From VGRW01 sp041498295 (lineage in GTDB: Bacteria > Myxococcota_A > UBA9160 > SZUA-336), in the NCBI GenBank assembly GCA_041498295.1, contig JBGQIB010000001.1, positions 1 through 64,000 of the forward strand: a stretch of DNA of 64,000 nucleotides, written 5' to 3'. Made by a program: the position numbers and the translations under genes. The notes beneath the pieces are model-generated. The model did not search any database, was not told the DNA's origin, and saw only the letters and a program-made list of their open reading frames with translations. Position 1 is the first letter of the stretch; each line of letters starts with the position of its first letter. Shown in pieces: positions 23,478 to 31,880 of the stretch.

Positions 23478-24374
23478 ATGCGCCGCGCCCTCCCCCACCC
23501 GAGCCTCGCCGTCGGGCTTGCGCTCATGGGTGCGATCTGGGCGTCCGGCTACGCCGCGCTCGGTGAATGGAACGTTCATCCGAGCATTCCGTTCGGCGTC
23601 GGCGCCTTGCTCGCGCTCTATGCGCTCGCGGTCGGCCCGCTGCGCGAGGCGCGTGCTCTCGGCCCTCCGGTGCCCGTCGAGCAGTGGCTCTCGTTCGTGA
23701 CCGGCGCCGTCGTGCTGTTCGTCGCGCTCACGGGTCCGGTGCACGACCTGTCCGACTCGTATCTCTTCTCCGCGCACATGATCCAGCACCTGCTGATCAC
23801 TTTGCTCGCGCCACCTCTCTTGCTGATCGGCACGCCGGCTTGGCTCGTGCGCTATCTCGTGCGACCCGCACCGGTGCACCGGGTCGCGCTCTTTCTGGGT
23901 CACCCGACGGTCGCGTTCATCGCTTGGAACGGAACCTTGCTTCTCTGGCACCTGCCGCCGCTCTACAACGCGACGCTCGTCGATCTCGACGTGCACATCT
24001 TCGAGCACCTGCTGTTCATCGTGACCGCGACGATGGCGTGGTGGCCGACCTTGGCGCCCGCGCACGAGCTGCGCGCGCCGATGGTGTTCCAGCTGATCTA
24101 TCTGCTGTTGCTGCCGATCCCGATGAAGGTGCTCGGCATGATGCTGACGTTCTCGACCGGCGTTCTGTACCCGGCCTATGCGATCGCGCCGCGCATCTGG
24201 GACATCTCGCCGACGGTCGATCAGCAGATCGGCGGGATCATCATGTGGGTGCCCGCGGGCTTCGTCATCTGGATCAACCTCGCCGCACACTTCTTCCGCT
24301 GGTACCGCGAGAGCGCGCGCCAGGACCGCGGCGAGACGAACGTCGTCCCCCTGACACGCGAGCGTGTCACGTGA
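23478..24374 (+). CDS. ctaG: Cytochrome c oxidase assembly protein, CtaG (caa3) family
   Basis: A 298-residue integral membrane protein with about seven hydrophobic helices, of the Bacillus CtaG/caa3_CtaG type rather than Cox11. Conserved pieces are FSAHMIQHLLITLLAPPLLLIG (about 96-117, with MxxH), HIFEHLLFIVTATMAWWP and IGGIIMWVPAG, which contain the histidines thought to handle copper for the oxidase Cu site. Its stop overlaps the SCO-family gene (GTGA). It works in the inner membrane with the two downstream gene products in cytochrome oxidase biogenesis. No oxidase subunit gene is in the window. Confidence 0.9.
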   Translation: MRRALPHPSLAVGLALMGAIWASGYAALGEWNVHPSIPFGVGALLALYALAVGPLREARALGPPVPVEQWLSFVTGAVVLFVALTGPVHDLSDSYLFSAHMIQHLLITLLAPPLLLIGTPAWLVRYLVRPAPVHRVALFLGHPTVAFIAWNGTLLLWHLPPLYNATLVDLDVHIFEHLLFIVTATMAWWPTLAPAHELRAPMVFQLIYLLLLPIPMKVLGMMLTFSTGVLYPAYAIAPRIWDISPTVDQQIGGIIMWVPAGFVIWINLAAHFFRWYRESARQDRGETNVVPLTRERVT

Positions 24375-25186
24375 GGAGCAGAGCGCTCGCCGCCGCCGCG
24401 CTCGTGTTCGCGCTCGCCGCCTGCGGGCTCGAGCGCGAGCAGACCTACGAAGTGACTGGCTTCGTGCAGGCCGTCGACGTGCCGAACAAACAAGTGACGA
24501 TCTCGCACGAGGAGATTTCCGGCTTCATGCCCGCGATGACGATGAACTTCGACGTGGCCGACGCCGGCCTGCTCGAGGGCGTCGCGCCCGGCGCGCGCGT
24601 GGCGTTCGGTCTGCACCGCAGCGCGAGCTTGTTGCGCATCGAGAGCCTGCGCGTCGTCGTGCCCGCGCTGGCCGGAGACGTCGCGCCGCCTGCGCTCGAG
24701 GAGCTCGAGACTGCGCCGGAGTTCGCACTCGTCGATCAGGACGGGCGCACGACGAAGCTCTCCGATTGGCGCGGCCGCGCGGTGTTCGTCGACTTCGTGT
24801 TCACGCGCTGTCCCGGCCCGTGCCCAATCCAGACGGCGCGCTTGGTCGACGTGCAGCGCCAGATCCCGCCGGAGCTCGCGCCGCGCGCGCAGTTCGCCTC
24901 GATCACGCTCGACCCCGAATACGACTCACCCGAGCGCCTGCGCGAGTACGCCGAGCAACACCGCGCGCGGCTCGACAACTGGTCGTTCCTCACAGGCGAC
25001 GCCGCGCAGGTGCAAGCGGTGCTCGACGCCTACCGAATCGGCACGATCCGCAAGCCGGACGGCACGCTCGACCACGTGGTCGCCACGTTCCTGATCGCGC
25101 CCGACGGGAGCATCGCGCACCGCTATCTCGGACTCACCGGCAGAGCGAGCGAGATGCTCGATGATCTGCGCAAGACGCTCTCGTGA
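24371..25186 (+). CDS. SCO1/SenC copper chaperone with N-terminal CusF-like domain, lipoprotein
   Basis: A 271-residue lipoprotein (lipobox ALAAC) that joins two copper domains. Residues about 27-98 resemble the CusF-like copper-binding domain (TGFVQAVDVPNKQVTISHEE, then MPAMTMNFDV with the Met-x-Met pair). Residues about 115-270 are a SCO1/SenC thioredoxin-like domain with the copper motif TRCPGPCPIQT (CxxxC) and the late histidine in LDHVVATFLIAPDG. SCO proteins deliver copper to CuA and keep its cysteines reduced. The GTG start overlaps the ctaG stop, and its own stop overlaps the next gene. The fused arrangement is known in several phyla. Confidence 0.9.
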   Translation: MRSRALAAAALVFALAACGLEREQTYEVTGFVQAVDVPNKQVTISHEEISGFMPAMTMNFDVADAGLLEGVAPGARVAFGLHRSASLLRIESLRVVVPALAGDVAPPALEELETAPEFALVDQDGRTTKLSDWRGRAVFVDFVFTRCPGPCPIQTARLVDVQRQIPPELAPRAQFASITLDPEYDSPERLREYAEQHRARLDNWSFLTGDAAQVQAVLDAYRIGTIRKPDGTLDHVVATFLIAPDGSIAHRYLGLTGRASEMLDDLRKTLS

Positions 25187-25563
25187 ACCGTTTCGCGCGC
25201 GCGCTGCTGCTCTCGCTCGCGCTCGTCGCCGCGCCCGCGTGCGAGCGCGCGACCGGCTCGGACGCGCGCGCCGCGTCGATCGAGCACAAGCTGCTCGCGT
25301 CGTGCTCGTGTCACCCGAAGAAGATCGCCGGCCTGCCGCTCGAGAAGGAAATCCGCAGCGCGATCCGCGAAGGCATGGCGGAAGGCCTCGACGACGACGC
25401 GGTTCTGTGGCGGGTCTTGCAGACACACGGCACCGCGCTGCTCGCCGCGGGCATTCAGGATCTCGAAGCGCGCGCGGCCGCGTTCGCGGCCGAGACCGGC
25501 GTGGTCATCGTCGCGGGGCTCGGCGTCCTGCTCTTGCAGCTGCGCCGCCGCGACGCGGACTAA
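25183..25563 (+). CDS. CcmH/NrfF-like cytochrome biogenesis protein
   Basis: A 126-residue protein with a signal sequence that may be a lipoprotein signal (LVAAPAC) and a C-terminal membrane helix (TGVVIVAGLGVLLLQL). The middle part reads IEHKLLASCSCHPKKIAGLPLEKEIRSAIREGMAEGLDDD in pieces typical of CcmH, where a CxxC reduces apocytochrome c haem-binding cysteines. Here the pair is closer (SCSCH, C-x-C) than in classical CcmH (LRCxxC), as seen in divergent CcmH-like proteins. Coupled to the SCO gene by a GTGA overlap. A role in cytochrome c or oxidase maturation is inferred from family and context. Confidence 0.72.
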   Translation: MNRFARALLLSLALVAAPACERATGSDARAASIEHKLLASCSCHPKKIAGLPLEKEIRSAIREGMAEGLDDDAVLWRVLQTHGTALLAAGIQDLEARAAAFAAETGVVIVAGLGVLLLQLRRRDAD

Positions 25564-26216
25564 GTCCGCTCGCGCTTGCGCGCGAAGAGCAGCGGATGTG
25601 ACTCGCGTTTTCGGGGCTCGCTCGCGTCGTAGCCGTGCCCGATCGCACTCGTCTCCAGGAGCTCGAAGTCGAGGCGCGCGAGCATCTGCACGTAGTCTTC
25701 GCGCGACCAGTTGCTCCGGTACATGCGCACGCCGAAGAAGCCGTCCTCCGTGTAGGCGTCTTCGCGGAAGTGACTGACGGTCGCGGCGAGATATCCGCCG
25801 GGCACGAGCCAGCGCGCGAAGCGGCGGAACAGCGCCTCGTGCTCCTCGCGCGGGAGGTGAAAGACGGCATAGAAGGAGACGACCGCGTCGAAAGACGCCT
25901 CCGGGAGCTCGACGGACATCGCGTCGGCGAGCAGGAACGCCGCGTTCGGGACGTTCTCGCGCGCCCGCCGGATCTGCTCGGGCGAGACGTCGACACCGGT
26001 CACTCGGTGCTCGCACGCGAGCGCAGCGGCGATCGGAACGCCCGAGCCGCAGCCGACGTCGAGCACGCGCGAGCCGGGCGCCAAGCGCGCGACGAGCGCT
26101 GCGAGCTCGCGGCCGAGCTCACGGCGACGCGCTTCGGTGTAGGTCGCGGAGCAGCGGTCGTACCCGTCGCGAACGAGCCCGCGGTAGTCGACCGTCGGGT
26201 CGTCCGCGGGCTTCAT
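25560..26216 (-). CDS. Class I SAM-dependent methyltransferase
   Basis: A 218-residue Rossmann-fold methyltransferase. LVARLAPGSRVLDVGCGSGVPIA (about 41-63) is motif I, TGVDVSPEQI motif II, LLADAMSVELPEASFDAVVSFYAVFHL motifs for the adenine pocket and catalytic face. Substrate unknown; the sequence is of the general Methyltransf_11/25 kind. The ATG overlaps the stop of the class III alcohol dehydrogenase gene, so the two form a translationally coupled pair, and its 3' end overlaps the convergent CcmH-like gene by four bases. Confidence 0.85.
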   Translation of the reverse strand: MKPADDPTVDYRGLVRDGYDRCSATYTEARRRELGRELAALVARLAPGSRVLDVGCGSGVPIAAALACEHRVTGVDVSPEQIRRARENVPNAAFLLADAMSVELPEASFDAVVSFYAVFHLPREEHEALFRRFARWLVPGGYLAATVSHFREDAYTEDGFFGVRMYRSNWSREDYVQMLARLDFELLETSAIGHGYDASEPRKRESHPLLFARKRERT

Positions 26217-27322
26217 TCGTACTTGATCACCGTGCGGATCGCCGAGCCGTCGTGCATGCGCTCGAACGCAACGTTGATGCGCTCGAGCGGCAGCTCCAGG
26301 GTCACCATCTCGTCGAGCTTGATGCGCCCGCTCATGTAGCGATCGACGAAGCGCGGCAGCTGCGTGCGCCCCTTCGTGCCGCCGAACGCGGTGCCGCGCC
26401 ACGAGCGGCCGGTGACGAGCAGGAACGGGCGCGCATGAATCTCCTGGCCCGCGCCCGCGACGCCGATGACGATCGACTGACCCCAACCGCGCTGCGTGCA
26501 GGCGAGCGCTTGGCCCATCACGTCGACGTTGCCGATGCACTCGAACGAGTAGTCGACGCCGCCGTCGGTCAGCTCCACGATCGCGGCCGCGACGTCGGCG
26601 GTCTCCCCGGGGTTCAGGAACTCGGTCGCGCCGAACGCCTTCGCGAGCTGGAACTTCCGCGGGTTCGTGTCGATGCCGATGATGCGCTCCGCGCCCGCCA
26701 GCACCGCGCCTTGGATCACGGAGAGACCGATGCCGCCGAGCCCGAACACCGCCACGCTCGAGCCGGGCTCGACCTTCGCGGTGTGCAACACCGCGCCGAT
26801 GCCGGTCGTGACTCCGCAGCCGAGCAGACAGATGCGATCGAGCGGCGCGTCGGCGCGCACCTTCGCGAGCGCGATCTCGGGAACGACCGTGTACTCGGCG
26901 AACGTCGACGTGCCCATGTAGTGGTGCAGCGTCTTGCCGCGCGCCGAGAGTCGGCTCGAGCCGTCGGGCATGAGTCCCTTGCCCTGGGTCGCGCGGATGC
27001 GGACACAGAGGTTGGTCTTGCCCGAGAGGCAGTATTTGCACTCCCTACACTCCGGAATGTAGAGCGGGATGACGTGGTCGCCGACCGCGAGCGAGCGCAC
27101 GCCCGCGCCCAACTCGACCACGACGCCGGCGCCCTCGTGCCCGAGCACCACGGGGAACAGGCCCTCGGGGTCCTTACCCGAAAGTGTGTAGGCGTCGGTG
27201 TGACACACGCCGCTGGCGGCCAACTTGACCAAGCATTCGCCCGCGCGCGGCCCTTCGAGCTCCATTTCCTCGATCTCGAGCGCGCGTCCCGCTGCCCATG
27301 CAACCGCCGCTTTAACCTTCAC
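26213..27322 (-). CDS. frmA: S-(hydroxymethyl)glutathione dehydrogenase / class III alcohol dehydrogenase
   Basis: A 369-residue enzyme, the same length as E. coli FrmA, that oxidises the glutathione (or other thiol) adduct of formaldehyde with NAD. Markers are ASGVCHTDAYTLSGKDPEG, GHEGAGVVV, the structural zinc cysteines in IPECRECKYCLSGKTNLC, the class III block LHHYMGTSTFAEYTVV, GLGGIGLSVIQGA and YSFECIGNVDVM. I start it at the GTG at 27322, which gives the normal N terminus (MKVKAAVAW); an earlier start would add 18 unconserved residues and run through the promoter. There is no ribosome site before this GTG, and a TATAAT ends 7 bases upstream, so the mRNA is probably leaderless. Confidence 0.9.
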   Translation of the reverse strand: MKVKAAVAWAAGRALEIEEMELEGPRAGECLVKLAASGVCHTDAYTLSGKDPEGLFPVVLGHEGAGVVVELGAGVRSLAVGDHVIPLYIPECRECKYCLSGKTNLCVRIRATQGKGLMPDGSSRLSARGKTLHHYMGTSTFAEYTVVPEIALAKVRADAPLDRICLLGCGVTTGIGAVLHTAKVEPGSSVAVFGLGGIGLSVIQGAVLAGAERIIGIDTNPRKFQLAKAFGATEFLNPGETADVAAAIVELTDGGVDYSFECIGNVDVMGQALACTQRGWGQSIVIGVAGAGQEIHARPFLLVTGRSWRGTAFGGTKGRTQLPRFVDRYMSGRIKLDEMVTLELPLERINVAFERMHDGSAIRTVIKYE

Positions 27323-27329
27323 AAACGCG

Positions 27330-27335
27330 ATTATA
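27330..27335 (-). promoter_or_regulatory. TATAAT -10 box of the class III alcohol dehydrogenase gene
   Basis: A perfect TATAAT on the minus strand ends seven bases before the GTG start, so transcription would begin at or within a base of the start codon. The -35 region is weak (GTCAAA at 18 bases). It is the only perfect -10 box I noticed in this GC-rich window. Confidence 0.55.
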
Positions 27336-27352
27336 CGAGGTTTGGCAGCGTG

Positions 27353-27371
27353 CTTTGACCGAACTTTGACC
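27353..27371. promoter_or_regulatory. Tandem CTTTGACC boxes, candidate operator
   Basis: CTTTGACC at 27353-27360 is repeated exactly at 27364-27371, an 11-base period (one helical turn). The pair lies in the 110-base divergent gap between the alcohol dehydrogenase and desaturase genes, centred about 40 bases upstream of the predicted alcohol dehydrogenase transcription start. Binding protein unknown. Confidence 0.4.
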
Positions 27372-27432
27372 CACAACCCGCCGCGCCGCGCCGATGCGGT
27401 CGATAGTCTGTTTGCCAGGGGGAAGGGACCAG

Positions 27433-28524
27433 ATGTCAGCCGAAGTGCAGATCGCGGGCGCGCCCGACCTGGAGGTCGGCCCCAGCATCGGCGACGTAAT
27501 CGCGATTCTGCCGGACAGCGTCTACGAGAACCCGACGGCGCTCGGTCTCGCGTACTTCGCGCGCGACGTCGTGATCTACGGCATCGCGGTCACCGCGCTC
27601 GTGTTCGCGCATCACCCGCTCGTCATCCTCCCGTTGTGGATCTTCACCGCGCTCGTGATCAGCGCGCTCTTCATCGTCGGACACGACGCCGCCCACGGCG
27701 CGCTCTTCAAGAGCAAGCGGCTCTGCTACGTGATCGGGCAGCTCGCGATGCTGCCGTCCCTGCACGTGTACGAAGCCTGGGTGTTCGGGCACAACCGAAT
27801 CCATCACGGTCACACCGTGCGCGAGGTGATGGACTACGTTTGGCATCCGATCAGCCCGGACGGATATCGCGCGATGTCGCTGCCGCAGCGCCTCGTTCAC
27901 CGGCTGAAGTGGTCGTGGCTCGGCGCGGGCGTGTACTACGGTTGGGACATCTGGTGGCGCAACATGATGCGCTTCTCGCCGCCGGAAAAGATCGCCGCCG
28001 ACGTGCGGCGCGATCGACGCATCGTGCTCGTCTACGCCGCGATCGTGAGCAGCGCCCTGCTCGCGCTCGGCGCACACATGTACGGGGGCGTGAGTGGTGC
28101 GCTGTGGATGTGGACCAAGGTGTTCGCCGTTCCGTTCGCGCTCTGGAACTACTCGATCGGTATCTCGGTCTACGTGCACCACATTTCGCCCGACATCGCC
28201 TGGTACGGCCGCCGCGAGTGGACGCGCTTCAAGGGTCAGATGGAAGGCACGACGATCCTACACGTCCCGGTGTGGCTGAACTTCTTCTACCACAACATCT
28301 TCCTGCACGTGCCGCACCACGTCGACATGCGCATCCCGTTCTATCACCTCGACGAAGCTTCGGAGGCGATCCTCGCGAAATTCGGGAACGTCGTGCGCGA
28401 GCGCAGCTACGGCTTCGCCGACTATCTCCGCGCGACGCGCACATGCAAGCTCTACGACTTCACGGCGCACGAGTGGCGCGGCTACGACGCCGCCGCGGTG
28501 ACCGTGCCCTCAGTCGCCGCGTAG
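27433..28524 (+). CDS. Membrane fatty acid desaturase
   Basis: A 363-residue di-iron desaturase. The three histidine boxes are HDAAH (about residue 82), HNRIHHGH (about 118) and HVPHHVD (about 293), with an additional HHIS near residue 240. Two pairs of hydrophobic helices lie between them. It introduces a double bond into membrane fatty acids with oxygen and ferredoxin/cytochrome electrons. The ATG at 27433 follows GGGGGAAGGGA, a strong ribosome site. It is divergent from the class III alcohol dehydrogenase gene, with shared tandem boxes between them, and its end overlaps the convergent aspS by 15 bases. Confidence 0.92.
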   Translation: MSAEVQIAGAPDLEVGPSIGDVIAILPDSVYENPTALGLAYFARDVVIYGIAVTALVFAHHPLVILPLWIFTALVISALFIVGHDAAHGALFKSKRLCYVIGQLAMLPSLHVYEAWVFGHNRIHHGHTVREVMDYVWHPISPDGYRAMSLPQRLVHRLKWSWLGAGVYYGWDIWWRNMMRFSPPEKIAADVRRDRRIVLVYAAIVSSALLALGAHMYGGVSGALWMWTKVFAVPFALWNYSIGISVYVHHISPDIAWYGRREWTRFKGQMEGTTILHVPVWLNFFYHNIFLHVPHHVDMRIPFYHLDEASEAILAKFGNVVRERSYGFADYLRATRTCKLYDFTAHEWRGYDAAAVTVPSVAA

Positions 28525-30297
28525 CAGAAGCCCGAGCTCCTTGAGCTGCGCCGCGTCGACTGGAGTCGGCGACTCCATGAGCAGGTCCTGCGCGCGCTGA
28601 GTCTTCGGGAACGCGAGCACGTCGCGCAGGCTATCGCCGCCCGCCAGCATCAGCGCAAAGCGGTCCATCCCGAACGCGAAGCCGCCGTGCGGCGGCGCGC
28701 CCGTGTCGAGCGCGTCGAGCATGAAGCCGAACCGCTCGCGCGCCTCTTGCTCGCTATAGCCCATGATCGACAGGATCTTGAGCTGCAGATCCGAGCGGTG
28801 ATTGCGCAGGCTCCCCGAGCCGAGCTCCACGCCGTTCACTACCAGGTCGTAGTGAGTCGCCACGACGCTCTTCGGATCGGTGTCGAGCTTCTCGATCTCG
28901 CTCTCGAGCGGCGCGACGAACGGCATGTGCATGTACGTGAGCTTGCCGTCGTCGGTCTCCTCGAAGAGGGGGAAGCCGACTACGAAATGGGGGTCCCACG
29001 CGCGCCCATCCCAGCGCCCGAGCTTCGCGCCGAGCTCCAGCCGAATCCGGCCGAGCACGTCGCAGACCAGCTTCTCGCGATCCGCGCCGAACAGAATCAC
29101 GTGCCCCGGGCGGAGTCCCGCGCGCTTGGCGATCGCGACGCGCTCCGCGTCGGAGAGAAATTTCGCGATCGGGCTCTGCCAGCTACCGTCGGGCTGAATG
29201 CGCGCCCACGCGAGGCCCTTCGCGCCGAAGCCGCGCGCCAGATCGTTCAGGCGGTCTAGCTCGCTGCGCGAGAGCGCGTCGGCGTCTGGTACCGGCAGCC
29301 CGCGCACCACGCCACCCGACGCGAGCGCGCCGGCGAAGACCTTGAACTCAGTGTTCGCGAGTGTGTCGGAAAGCTCGACGAGCTCGAGCGCGATGCGCCG
29401 CTCCGGCTTGTCGGAGCCGTAGCGCAACATCGCTTCCGCGTGCGGCAAGCGCGGGAACGGTCGCTCGAGCTCGACGCCGAGCACGTCGCGAAACGCGCGC
29501 ACCGTGATGTGCTCGAGCAGCTCGAGCACGTCCTCCACGCCCACGAACGACATCTCGAGGTCGAGCTGCGTGAACTCGAGCTGGCGGTCGGCGCGCTGAT
29601 CCTCGTCGCGGAAGCAACGCGCGATTTGGAAGTAGCCGTCGAAGCCCGCGACCATCAGCATCTGCTTCATGATCTGCGGTGACTGAGGCAGGGCGTAGAA
29701 GCTGCCGTGGTGGACCCGGCTCGGGACGAGGAAGTCGCGCGAGCCCTCGGGAGTCGCGCGCGCGAGGATCGGCGTCTCGATCTCGACCAGGCCGCGAGCG
29801 TCGCAGCTCGCGCGGAGTGACTGCGCGAGCTTGTGCCGCACGAACAGGCGCTTCTGCATGATCGGCCGCCGCAGGTCGTGGATGCGGTACTGGAGGCGGA
29901 CGCCGTCGTCGATCTCCGCGTCGTCCTCGATCGCGAACGGCGGGGTCGACGCCGAGTTCAAGATGCGCAGCTCCTGCGCGACGAGCTCGACCTCGCCCGT
30001 CGGCAGGTTCGGATTCGCCGCGTCCTGCTCGCGCCGCTCGAGCCGCCCGCGCACCGCGAGCACGAACTCGGAGCGCACCGCCTGCGCGCGCTCGTGCGCC
30101 TGCGGCGCGGAATCCGGCTTGATCACCACCTGCGCGATCCCCGTGCGGTCGCGCAGATCGACGAAGATCACGCCGCCGTGGTCGCGGCGCTTGCGCACCC
30201 AGCCGCACAGCACGATCTCGCGGCCGACGTCGCTCGCGCGCACGTCGCCACAGAAGTGTGTTCGGCGAAGGTCGCCCAATGGATCGAGTCGCAGCAC
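28510..30297 (-). CDS. aspS: Aspartyl-tRNA synthetase
   Basis: A 595-residue bacterial-type class IIb synthetase. The N-terminal OB-fold (VLCGWVRKRRDHGGVIFVDLRDRTG, in two parts) reads the anticodon; motif 2 is CFRDEDQRADRQLEFTQLD; the GAD insertion domain lies in the middle; motif 3 is GFAFGMDRFALMLAGGDSLR. It charges tRNA-Asp, and, in organisms lacking AsnRS, tRNA-Asn too; which applies here cannot be read from this gene alone. The chosen ATG gives MLRLDPLGDLRRTHFCGDV, slightly longer at the N terminus than E. coli AspS. Confidence 0.96.
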   Translation of the reverse strand: MLRLDPLGDLRRTHFCGDVRASDVGREIVLCGWVRKRRDHGGVIFVDLRDRTGIAQVVIKPDSAPQAHERAQAVRSEFVLAVRGRLERREQDAANPNLPTGEVELVAQELRILNSASTPPFAIEDDAEIDDGVRLQYRIHDLRRPIMQKRLFVRHKLAQSLRASCDARGLVEIETPILARATPEGSRDFLVPSRVHHGSFYALPQSPQIMKQMLMVAGFDGYFQIARCFRDEDQRADRQLEFTQLDLEMSFVGVEDVLELLEHITVRAFRDVLGVELERPFPRLPHAEAMLRYGSDKPERRIALELVELSDTLANTEFKVFAGALASGGVVRGLPVPDADALSRSELDRLNDLARGFGAKGLAWARIQPDGSWQSPIAKFLSDAERVAIAKRAGLRPGHVILFGADREKLVCDVLGRIRLELGAKLGRWDGRAWDPHFVVGFPLFEETDDGKLTYMHMPFVAPLESEIEKLDTDPKSVVATHYDLVVNGVELGSGSLRNHRSDLQLKILSIMGYSEQEARERFGFMLDALDTGAPPHGGFAFGMDRFALMLAGGDSLRDVLAFPKTQRAQDLLMESPTPVDAAQLKELGLLLRGD

Positions 30298-30358
30298 ATC
30301 GCCCCAACGCGCGTCGGCTCGCGCGGAGCGCGGAGCTTAACAGGGGGCCGGCGGAGGG

Positions 30359-31774
30359 TCAAAGGCCCGAGCCGGATCCCTGCGGGCGCGGCTGCGACAG
30401 ATCGTCGGCAGAGCAGACGAGATTCCGGCCGAGCGCCTTCCCGAGATACATCGCCTTGTCGGCCAGATCGAGCAGCCGCTCGCGGCTCTCGCCGTGCATC
30501 GGGAACGTGGCGACGCCGATGGAGATGGTGAGTCGAACGTCGAGACCGCGCTCGGCGCCGAACGGGTGATCGGCGACCGATTGGCGGATGCGGTCGGCGA
30601 CGGAGAGCGCGCCGTCGAGGCCCGTGTCGACGAGCAGGATCGTGAACTCGTCACCGCCGTAGCGGCCGACGGTATCGATCGCGCGCACTGAATCCTGCAA
30701 CAGCGCGCCCAGCTCGCGCAGCACGCGCGAGCCGATCAGGTGACCGAAGCGGTCGTTCACCGCCTTGAAGCGGTCGAGGTCAAGGAACAGCACGGAGAGC
30801 TTGCTCTGTGCGCGCGACGCGCGATTCACTTCCCGGTCGAGCGCCGCGAGCAGATAGCGCGCGTTGTACAGGCCGGTGACGTCGTCGACGAACGCCTTCT
30901 CGCGCGCCTGAAGGAAACGCTCCGAGTTGATGAGCGCGAGCTCGGCTTGCTCGACGACGAGCTCCGCTCGCTCCAAGTCGTCGCGCGCGAACGCCCGGCC
31001 GTCGGAGAAGAGCCAGATGCCGCCCGCGATGCGGCCCTCGACGCGCACTGGAAGCGCGAGCAGCTGGCCCTCCTCGAGACCGAACTGCGCGAGCGCCGGC
31101 GACATGTCTTCGAGCGCCGAGACGGCCGTACGCTCGAGCTCCGTCGGATCGAAGAGCTTCCCCTCCTCGATCAGGCCGCGCAGCTCGCCCGTGCGCTCCG
31201 TCGCGAAGCCGCGCAGCTCGACGCCTTCGCCCACGTGCGACGGCAGATCGACCAGCCGCGCGATCGCACGCGTGCGCCCAGTGACTCGTAGGACGATGTC
31301 GAGCGCGAGCGGTAGGACATCGCCACTCTCGAGACAGGACGCGAGCGGGCGCGCCGCCTCGAACGCCTGGATGCAACCCCGGAGTGACTCGTTCTCGTCG
31401 ATCAAGCGGCGGCGAAGCAAGGTGCGCTTCACCCCGTAGGTGATCTCGGGCGCCGACACCGGCTTGCGCAGGTAGTCGGCCGCGCCGAGGCGCATCGCCT
31501 GCAGCGCGCTCTCGAGCGACGCGTAGCCGGTGAGCACGATGACCTCGGTGTGCGGCGAGGCGCGCTTCACGCGCTCGAGCAGCTCCAGCCCGTCCATCTC
31601 GCGCATCGAGAGGTCGGTGATGACCAGGTCGAACGGGCCTTCGTCGCCCAGGCGCGACAGCGCCTCGCGGCCCGAGGCGGCGGTGGCGACGCGGAAGCCC
31701 TCCTGGACGAGCGCGTCTCGCGTCATCTCGCGAATCAGGCGGTCGTCATCGACCACCAGCACACGCTTGTCCAC
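30359..31774 (-). CDS. Response regulator with GAF-like and GGDEF domains (diguanylate cyclase)
   Basis: A 471-residue cytoplasmic regulator. Residues 1-120 are a REC domain with phospho-acceptor Asp54 (VITDLS) and the conserved lysine in LRKPVS; residues about 130-300 look like a GAF domain; the C-terminal 170 residues are a GGDEF domain with the intact motif VGRYGGDEFTILL. An RAID (RxxD) inhibitory site sits five residues before GGDEF, so the enzyme is probably feedback-inhibited by cyclic di-GMP. The GTG at 31774 follows GGAGGGG. No histidine kinase gene is adjacent, so the sensor is elsewhere. It lies downstream of purN on the same strand, with a 106-base gap. Confidence 0.92.
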   Translation of the reverse strand: MDKRVLVVDDDRLIREMTRDALVQEGFRVATAASGREALSRLGDEGPFDLVITDLSMREMDGLELLERVKRASPHTEVIVLTGYASLESALQAMRLGAADYLRKPVSAPEITYGVKRTLLRRRLIDENESLRGCIQAFEAARPLASCLESGDVLPLALDIVLRVTGRTRAIARLVDLPSHVGEGVELRGFATERTGELRGLIEEGKLFDPTELERTAVSALEDMSPALAQFGLEEGQLLALPVRVEGRIAGGIWLFSDGRAFARDDLERAELVVEQAELALINSERFLQAREKAFVDDVTGLYNARYLLAALDREVNRASRAQSKLSVLFLDLDRFKAVNDRFGHLIGSRVLRELGALLQDSVRAIDTVGRYGGDEFTILLVDTGLDGALSVADRIRQSVADHPFGAERGLDVRLTISIGVATFPMHGESRERLLDLADKAMYLGKALGRNLVCSADDLSQPRPQGSGSGL

Positions 31775-31838
31775 GCCTGGGCCCCTCCGCTCGCGAGTCT
31801 CCGTTGCGCAGAATCGGCCCCGAATAGAGCGGAGTTGA

Positions 31839-31854
31839 GACACCGTTCGGTGTC
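31839..31854. terminator. Small hairpin between purN and the diguanylate cyclase gene
   Basis: GACACCG and CGGTGTC form a 7-base palindromic arm separated by two T residues, within the 106-base gap. It is 27 bases past the purN stop on the minus strand. Short and without a U-run, so termination is only a possibility. Confidence 0.25.
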
Positions 31855-31880
31855 GCTGGCGCGGGCGAACCGGGGCGTCG

